From Alphaproteobacteria bacterium (lineage in GTDB: Bacteria > Pseudomonadota > Alphaproteobacteria > Micavibrionales > Micavibrionaceae), in NCBI GenBank assembly GCA_002401695.1, contig NVTV01000004.1, positions 1,415 to 65,414 of the forward strand: a stretch of 64,000 nucleotides of DNA, in the 5' to 3' direction. Below, piece by piece: positions 59,901-64,000 of the stretch (position 1 is its first letter; the number at the start of each line of letters is the position of its first letter). The position numbers were made by a program, and so were the translations under genes. The notes below the pieces were generated by a model that was not told where the DNA came from, did no database searches, and saw only the letters and a list, made by a program, of their open reading frames with translations.

Positions 59901-60518
59901 GGCTCTGTTGAGGTGACGCGTGCAGCATTACCCGATTGGGCTTTGTCCTGCGCACCGGAAGAGCCATTTCCACCGCGTCCTCTTATTCCGTCTCGTCCGT
60001 CTATAGACGAGAGTGAAGCGGCGCTCTCCCCGCTTATTGCATCGAATGCGCAGAGGTTTAGACGAGGGAATTTGACGCATAAATTGTTGCAGTTTTTACC
60101 GGACTTTGAAGTATCCGAACGCGAAAATGCTGCGCTAAAATTTGTGCACAAAAATGCGCAAGACCTATCGGAAAAAGTACGGGTGAGCGTGGTTTACGAG
60201 GTGATGAAGGTTTTATCTCACCCTGATTATGCTCCGTTCTTTAGTGCTAATTCTATGGCGGAGGTTTCGGTTACGGGTTTGATGTCTGACAACCGTATTG
60301 TCAGCGGGCAGATAGATCGTCTTGTGGTTGGCGCGGATGAGATATGGATACTGGATTATAAAACCAATCGTCCGCCGCCGCGTGATCCAAAGGACGTGCC
60401 TGCGATCTACCATAAGCAGCTCGCCGCGTATCGCGACTCAATCCGTGAAATTTATCCGACCCATAATATAAATTGTGCGTTGTTATGGACGGACGGGCCG
60501 TTCTTGACCATTTTGTAG
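56979..60518 (+). CDS. addA: Double-strand break repair helicase-nuclease subunit AddA
   Basis: AddA is a UvrD-type 3'-5' helicase and nuclease. The 1179-residue protein has Walker A ASAGTGKTKVLTDRVL, motif Ia CLTFTKAAANEMAVRI, motif II LVDEAQDTNPEQW, motif III FTVGDVKQSIYSFQRA, motif V IMTIHGSKGLQAP and motif VI YVAMTRAADRLYI. At the C-terminus IWILDYKTNRPPP carries the nuclease Asp and Lys. The length agrees with alphaproteobacterial AddA (about 1150-1200). It starts directly after addB. Confidence 0.95.
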   Translation: MDAVKKIQVDIDPNVRQRAASNPQESIWVGASAGTGKTKVLTDRVLRLLLPRADGRAATKANRILCLTFTKAAANEMAVRINKTLSRWAVMDVKALTKVLKDLLGALPSEAQLETAQRLFADVIDCPGGLQIMTIHSFCQSVLGRFPLEADLPPNFDLLDESLAGEMMRQAQSGVLERLQSPEYANSPLGNALNALASDLDEASFTNLVRGVCQERHQLSVLFDRYQNADGLYAAICTHYDIDQNMSATDVVASLCQEGQYNAASLRLAGEAMLQDKGKNAPISGGKIIQWLDASYEQRIALYDSYKGVFLTKEGEVRSPRGFPPKSAEKIYPQCADVLREEAERLINAQEIIKRAKSAQMTRDLLLIGDAVLQDYMQIKRAQGMLDFDDLIIRTMELLNGKTESFSRLSETDFGNITPWIMYKLDQGLDHILVDEAQDTNPEQWRIIEALCEEFFSGLSARDNTLRTSFTVGDVKQSIYSFQRAAPEEFQHMQGVFDAKIKNAGLVNRNVALDISFRSTESVLRVVDTVFQNPVLNEAVGGGDIYHKSYRAGQAGLVEIWPLIEDVKDEKKPFWDLPVRVMNQKSGAAQLAAYTAQNIRNWLDRKEILKSANRPIEAGDIMVLVRSRSAFVDQLVRALKIRDVPVSGVDRMILGQQLAVQDVLALARFCLLPDDDLTLACVLKSPFLGWDEAELFSLSYNRRGTLWQEICNFDQDKIAAIEGHPDSVPCVSDEKREIARDYLSRLIGRARYLGTYEFFSHILNMACPADAHSGLRAIRGRLGDDALDPIDELLNAALEFGRENIDHLQIFLDHQERKSTEIKREMKEGGSQVRIMTIHGSKGLQAPIVIMPDTIKTSAAKKGGRMLWPNKTDLSVPLYSPRQDDDPQAYKAIYQQCNDLEEQEYYRLLYVAMTRAADRLYIAGYQGSKRALDSSWYFKILDAMNNDENCEVLENGHIRIENEQDASPDKVDDVGSVEVTRAALPDWALSCAPEEPFPPRPLIPSRPSIDESEAALSPLIASNAQRFRRGNLTHKLLQFLPDFEVSERENAALKFVHKNAQDLSEKVRVSVVYEVMKVLSHPDYAPFFSANSMAEVSVTGLMSDNRIVSGQIDRLVVGADEIWILDYKTNRPPPRDPKDVPAIYHKQLAAYRDSIREIYPTHNINCALLWTDGPFLTIL

Positions 60519-60540
60519 CTATAGTAACACATAGAAAAGC

Positions 60541-60567
60541 CCCGAAAATTCGAGACCTTTATTTTTT
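60541..60567. terminator. Weak hairpin between convergent addA and trxA
   Basis: CCCGA (60541-60545) and TCGAG (60550-60554) form a short stem with one G-T pair and loop AAAT, with T-rich sequence on the plus side (60558-60567). It could terminate addA; the stem is short, hence low confidence. Confidence 0.3.
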
Positions 60568-60584
60568 AATTTGGGAACAGTCAG

Positions 60585-60905
60585 CTACACTTTATCAGCG
60601 AGCCATTCGGTCAATTGAGATTTTGGCAAACCGCCGACGCTGGTATCAACAACTTTACCACCCTTGAACAGCATCAGTGTCGGAACGCCGCGAAGGCCGT
60701 ATTTTGTTGGTGTTTCCGGTGCGTCTTCAATATTGACTTTGACGACTTTTAATTTGCCAGCCATTTCATCCGCAATTTCTTCGACAATCGGTAGAAGCGT
60801 TTTACAAGGGCCACACCATTCTGCCCAAAAATCAACCAAAACTGGTTCTTCTGAATTGATAACTTCAGCTTCAAAATTACTGTCATCTACGGCTTTTAAA
60901 GACAT
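60585..60905 (-). CDS. trxA: Thioredoxin
   Basis: TrxA reduces protein disulfides, receiving electrons from thioredoxin reductase. The 106-residue protein has the active site FWAEWCGPCKTLLP and the conserved cis-Pro in RGVPTLMLFKGG. AGAGGA lies eight bases before ATG 60905, which decides against a longer frame that opens 13 codons further upstream. It is convergent with addA, the usual alphaproteobacterial order. Confidence 0.95.
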   Translation of the reverse strand: MSLKAVDDSNFEAEVINSEEPVLVDFWAEWCGPCKTLLPIVEEIADEMAGKLKVVKVNIEDAPETPTKYGLRGVPTLMLFKGGKVVDTSVGGLPKSQLTEWLADKV

Positions 60906-61056
60906 TTTATATATTCCTCTCAATTGGTACGCTACAGCTTTCACTATGAAGACCCTTTGCGATTCGTCAAGGTTTTTACTGAACCTTCATGTGTATAATT
61001 CGTATTCTTTGCAAGGGTGGTTACAATGTGACATAATCACCGTTTGAAATTTCAGG

Positions 61057-61072
61057 TGATCTGATTAGATCA
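61057..61072. promoter_or_regulatory. Inverted repeat before the DD-carboxypeptidase gene
   Basis: TGATCT and AGATCA are exact complements with the 4-base spacer GATT, ending 31 bases before the start at 61104. It may be an operator. It lies close to where a -10 region would be expected. Confidence 0.35.
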
Positions 61073-61103
61073 TTTAAGAAAACGGTATAAGGTTGATATC
61101 ATA

Positions 61104-62147
61104 ATGGGTGATAGGCGAGAAGATGATGGTGGCTTTGCTTCGTCTCGGCGTTCTTTTATAAAGGGCGCAGGTGTTCTGGGCGTTAGTGCGTTGACCAGTG
61201 GGTTTTCTCTTTTCTCTGAGGCAGCGCATGGCACGCAAGAATTGATTGTGCCGACACGCAATTTGGTGGGGCATCATGCTTATGTGCATGGAGAGCATGA
61301 GGCTCTTAGCCCTGATTTATCCGTCAATGCAGATGAAATATTTTATACCGCGTCCTTGATCAAGCAGGTAACACTGGCCAAAGTTTTTGAAGAAATTGAG
61401 CGTGGTCGCCTTGATTGGAACGACAAAATAGCAGTGTCCAGCTATGCGATGATACAAAGTTCACATCGTGCGGAATTTGTGGAATTAACAGTACGCCAAG
61501 CGTGTGAAATGGCAGGCTCTGCCTCTTTGAATGACGCGACGATTGCACTGGCCGAACGCATTGCCGCTCAAGAGGATATCACCCGCAGGCTAACACATAG
61601 ACAAAGCAAAGCTTTAGAGAATAAGTTTGTACGTGAGCATATGATGCCGCTTGTACAATCGCTGGATATGAAGAGTACGCTTTGTACAAATGCAACGGGG
61701 TTGCCGCTTTATTCGGTGCGGGACAAGAAAAATGGATATGAAACGATGGAGCTGCCCAATAGTTATTCCACATTGAATGATATGGCCAAAATGACATCGC
61801 ATATTTTGTCTGAATATTCCGATTATATGGATATATTTGCGCAGCCGTTCGTTGGTGTGAATACCTATCGAGAGCGTATGCATAACGGCAATTTATTGTT
61901 ACCTGGTAGCGAGAGGAAAGGCGCCGATCCCTATGATGGTGTGGTTGGTATGAAATCAGGCTCTATTCATGCGTCCGGCCATCATTTGATTTGCGTTAAG
62001 GAAATTGATGGGAAAACTCTCGTGAGTACGACAATTGGTAGTAACAAAGATGATCGCGTAGAAGATCAAAGGCGTATTCTTGATCTTGCTGTTGATACAC
62101 ATAAGGCAAAAGCTGCGCTTCAACATGAGGGCGGATTAACGCCTTAA
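61104..62147 (+). CDS. Tat-exported D-alanyl-D-alanine carboxypeptidase (S11 family)
   Basis: This penicillin-binding protein removes the terminal D-Ala of peptidoglycan stem peptides in the periplasm. The 347-residue precursor starts with a twin-arginine signal (SSRRSFIKGAGVLGVSAL, about residues 13-30). The serine enzyme motifs are TASLIK (SxxK) near residue 88, SLND (SxN) near 146, and GMKSG (the KTG box as KSG). It lacks the C-terminal membrane anchor of DacA and has no PBP5-like second domain, so it is a shorter form. Export as a folded protein is unusual for this family. Confidence 0.8.
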   Translation: MGDRREDDGGFASSRRSFIKGAGVLGVSALTSGFSLFSEAAHGTQELIVPTRNLVGHHAYVHGEHEALSPDLSVNADEIFYTASLIKQVTLAKVFEEIERGRLDWNDKIAVSSYAMIQSSHRAEFVELTVRQACEMAGSASLNDATIALAERIAAQEDITRRLTHRQSKALENKFVREHMMPLVQSLDMKSTLCTNATGLPLYSVRDKKNGYETMELPNSYSTLNDMAKMTSHILSEYSDYMDIFAQPFVGVNTYRERMHNGNLLLPGSERKGADPYDGVVGMKSGSIHASGHHLICVKEIDGKTLVSTTIGSNKDDRVEDQRRILDLAVDTHKAKAALQHEGGLTP

Positions 62148-62156
62148 TGCCTATGT

Positions 62157-62516
62157 TTAAAGACTTGACCTTTTAACCTTGTTATCTTCATCCAACAATA
62201 AGACATTTGCGGTGTGCGTTTGGGATTCTTCTTCATCCATTTGGGCGTAGGCGCAGATAATCACTAAATCACCTTTTTTAATTAGGTGTGCCGCCGCGCC
62301 GTTAATGCCGATAATGCCCGATCCGCGCTTTCCCGCGATCACATAGGTTGTCAGGCGCGCGCCATTGGTTATATCCAAAACGTCGACTTGTTCATTAATC
62401 AGAAAGCCGGCTTGATCGATTAGATCTTGATCGATGGTGATAGAGCCTTCATAATCCAGATCGGCTTGGGTAACGGTCGCGCGATGTAATTTCGCTTTTA
62501 ACATTGTCAAAAACAT
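62157..62516 (-). CDS. panD: Aspartate 1-decarboxylase
   Basis: PanD makes beta-alanine for pantothenate and CoA. The 119-residue pro-enzyme self-cleaves between Gly and Ser in YEGSITID, creating a pyruvoyl group; the later catalytic residues LTTYVI-type and [12 protein letters not shown] are present. AGGAAGT lies seven bases before the ATG at 62516; an inner ATG at 62504 is nearer the classic family start (MLKAKLHRA). It is convergent with the DD-carboxypeptidase gene, ten bases apart. Confidence 0.92.
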   Translation of the reverse strand: MFLTMLKAKLHRATVTQADLDYEGSITIDQDLIDQAGFLINEQVDVLDITNGARLTTYVIAGKRGSGIIGINGAAAHLIKKGDLVIICAYAQMDEEESQTHTANVLLLDEDNKVKRSSL

Positions 62517-62592
62517 AACTTTACTTCCTGTGGCTATCCATGTGTAATCTTCATGTGTTTATAACACTATGTGATGAAAGAAAAGAGAGATT

Positions 62593-62958
62593 ATGATGCG
62601 TGACTATGATGACGAAAATATTTTTGCGAGAATTTTAAATGGTGATGTTCCGTGTGATAAAGTTTATGAGGATACGCACGTGTTGGCTTTTAATGATATT
62701 ACGGCGCAGGCACCTGTTCATATCTTGGTGATACCAAAGGGAAAGTATGTCTCTATTGATGATTTTGGCGCGCATGCTTCGGCGGAGGAGGTTACGGCGT
62801 TTTATCGCGCGATCTCTAAAATCGTGGAGAAGCAGGGTATAACCGAGTCGGGTTTTCGCTGTATCGCGAATACGGGCGATGATGGTGGGCAAGAGGTGCC
62901 ACATTTTCATGTGCATATTCTGGGCGGTGAAAAGATTGGCCCTATGGTGTCTAAATAG
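62593..62958 (+). CDS. HIT family nucleotide hydrolase or transferase
   Basis: The 121-residue protein is a HINT-type HIT protein with the catalytic triad run HFHVHILGG and the start NIFARILNGDVPCDKVYEDTHVLAFNDI. Members hydrolyse adenosine phosphoramidates. GAGAG lies upstream of two in-frame ATGs (62593, 62596). It is divergent from panD and convergent with the next gene, six bases away. Confidence 0.9.
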   Translation: MMRDYDDENIFARILNGDVPCDKVYEDTHVLAFNDITAQAPVHILVIPKGKYVSIDDFGAHASAEEVTAFYRAISKIVEKQGITESGFRCIANTGDDGGQEVPHFHVHILGGEKIGPMVSK

Positions 62959-62964
62959 ACTCAA

Positions 62965-63531
62965 TTACCCTGGGAACATAACCACATTATCGGCCATATA
63001 GCCTGTAACGGCCGGTATATTTTTAATGTTGTCCTTGAGTATTTCTTGCAGGGCAATCACTTCATCAACGATCATCAAGTGCGATTGGAGTTGTGTTGTG
63101 ATGATGTCGAGGATTATTGCTGTTTTCGGGTTTGTGATTTCGAATGATAGCTGGCATAAAGAGGTTAGTTCCAGAAACTCTTCGATATCTTCAAAGATCA
63201 TTGGCATCATCTCACTTTGTGTCTCTGCCCATAGTTCTGGGTTTTCTTCGACCAGATCATTACGGGCGCTGTAACGCTCTATGATGCGGGTGCATTCCAT
63301 ATGCAGGAATGTTAAATCGGGGGAGATGATGGATTCGAACTTTGAAATTTCTTCCATTACAAAGGCGGCGCATAGAAGAGCATTATCGGGTTGAAAATTT
63401 CCCATCATTTCATGCAGAGCATAATGCGCGCTGGCGCTGGGGTTTTGATCAGTGATTAGTAAATCTCGCACAATTAACGGCATTTGTAGCGTGTTCTTTA
63501 AAAGAGCTATTTGTTTTTCACTTTGTGCCAT
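62965..63531 (-). CDS. Hypothetical protein
   Basis: The 188-residue product is acidic and predicted to be nearly all-helical (EEISKFESIISPDLTFLHMECTRI and FEDIEEFLELTSLCQL). There is no signal peptide or membrane segment. A strong GGAGG stands just before its ATG. I recognise no family; comM lies divergent, 152 bases away. Confidence 0.6.
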   Translation of the reverse strand: MAQSEKQIALLKNTLQMPLIVRDLLITDQNPSASAHYALHEMMGNFQPDNALLCAAFVMEEISKFESIISPDLTFLHMECTRIIERYSARNDLVEENPELWAETQSEMMPMIFEDIEEFLELTSLCQLSFEITNPKTAIILDIITTQLQSHLMIVDEVIALQEILKDNIKNIPAVTGYMADNVVMFPG

Positions 63532-63683
63532 GTCAGCCTCCTGATTAATTTTGATATGTGCGCCTTGATGCGCTTCATATATCTCCTTCTTAATGGGTGA
63601 AAGTGAATAAACTGTTAACGCGGCTTTTGTTTTTTACGGTTGTGTGCGATAAATAGAGATCAAAAGGTGAACAAAGGTGTTTT

Positions 63684-64000
63684 ATGGTCGCGCGGGTTAA
63701 TACGGTTTCATTTCAGGGAATAGAGGTTAAGGCTGTTGATGTTCAGGTGCAGCTGTCCAATGGTTTGCCTGCGTTTAATATTGTGGGGTTGCCGGATAAA
63801 GCAGTGGCGGAGAGTAAGGAACGGGTGCGTGCCGCGTTGCATGCGCTGGGGCTGTCTTTACCGCCAAAGCGTCTTACCGTGAATATGGCACCTGCTGATC
63901 TTGGTAAGCAGGGCAGCCATTTTGATCTGCCGATTGCGCTGGGTGTATTGGGTGCGATGGGGGTTATTCCTAAAGAGGAGTTGAGTAAGTATGTGGTGCT
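63684..64000 (+). CDS. comM: Magnesium chelatase-like protein ComM/YifB, N-terminal part
   Basis: ComM (YifB) is an AAA+ helicase that aids branch migration when incoming DNA is integrated. The first 105 codons are visible and run off the window. The N-terminal segment matches the family: FQGIEVKAVDVQVQLSNGLPAFNIVGLPDKAVAESKERVRAA, spread over residues 10-50, then LTVNMAPADLGKQGSHFDLPIALG. AAGGTG stands before ATG 63684. The ATPase domain lies outside the window. Confidence 0.88.
   Translation, partial: MVARVNTVSFQGIEVKAVDVQVQLSNGLPAFNIVGLPDKAVAESKERVRAALHALGLSLPPKRLTVNMAPADLGKQGSHFDLPIALGVLGAMGVIPKEELSKYVV

Noticed and set aside
63551..63583. Imperfect hairpin between the 188-residue gene and comM
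   Set aside because: The arms have several mismatches and no T-run, and the stretch also has to hold two divergent promoters.
1..64000. CRISPR arrays, insertion sequences, prophage block, rRNA or tRNA genes
   Set aside because: No regularly spaced direct repeats, transposase or integrase motifs, or recognisable structural RNA genes were seen when reading both strands.

Overview
The window comes from a chromosome of an alphaproteobacterium with moderate GC content. The evidence is gene order as much as gene identity. Several blocks that sit together in alphaproteobacteria recur here: rnd-kdsD-lptC-lptA-(lysE)-lptB-rpoN-hpf-ptsN, ibpA-DUF1150, cmk-rpsA-ihfB-lapA-pyrF-trpF-trpB-trpA-accD-folC, chvI-chvG-...-ahcY-divL-tsaE-murU-addB-addA-trxA, and pheA divergent from a membrane cytochrome c. 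The tyrosine kinase-like DivL, the ChvG/ChvI pair and a CtrA-type box upstream of ftsK agree with this. The order Micavibrionales or a similar free-living, lower-GC lineage is a guess from the mixture, not shown by the sequence. No rRNA, tRNA, insertion sequence, prophage block or CRISPR array is visible.

Layout. 1-3.2 kb: pepA (its 5' end lies at the window edge), a radical-SAM lysine aminomutase, holC and an unknown gene. 3.3-5.1 kb: cytochrome c and prephenate dehydratase, divergent. 5.1-10.2 kb: a small internally duplicated protein, an unknown antisense-convergent gene, a dense regulatory region, ftsK, lolA, recR. 10.2-15.5 kb, minus strand: an accessory block with a small polysaccharide-export system (Wza-like protein, Wzc-like tyrosine kinase, two unknown membrane proteins) and a response regulator with an eroded GGDEF domain. 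15.6-23.2 kb: RNase D, Kdo/LPS transport genes, sigma-54, ribosome hibernation factor and a PtsN-like protein. 23.2-26.6 kb: DUF1150, small heat-shock protein, zinc-finger protein, pilin-like protein, cysS. 26.6-32 kb: folE, pyrC, an unusual methyltransferase, a GGDEF/EAL protein. 32-45 kb: aroA, cmk, rpsA, ihfB, lapA, pyrF, the trp genes with three accessory insertions, accD, folC. 45-53 kb: ChvI/ChvG, two small unknown genes, ahcY, divL. 52.8-61 kb: tsaE, a MurU-like nucleotidyltransferase, addB, addA, trxA. 61-64 kb: a Tat-exported DD-carboxypeptidase, panD, a HIT protein, an unknown gene and the start of comM.

How the genes work together. Much of the window builds the envelope: KdsD makes a Kdo precursor, LptA/B/C move LPS, LolA carries lipoproteins, and a Wza/Wzc pair exports polysaccharide. 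A second theme is control of the cell cycle and envelope stress (FtsK, DivL, ChvG/ChvI, RpoN, EIIA-Ntr). The most striking observation joins two distant places. The PtsN protein next to rpoN/hpf has Asp where the phospho-accepting His belongs. The hprK/ptsH-type genes that often lie between chvG and ahcY in alphaproteobacteria are absent and two small unknown genes occupy the spot. Together they suggest a nitrogen PTS that has lost its phosphorelay. Other points of note are a ROSE-like RNA thermometer in front of ibpA, a sigma-54-type promoter with palindromes and a CtrA-like box in front of ftsK, and an HNH nuclease gene inside the trp operon.
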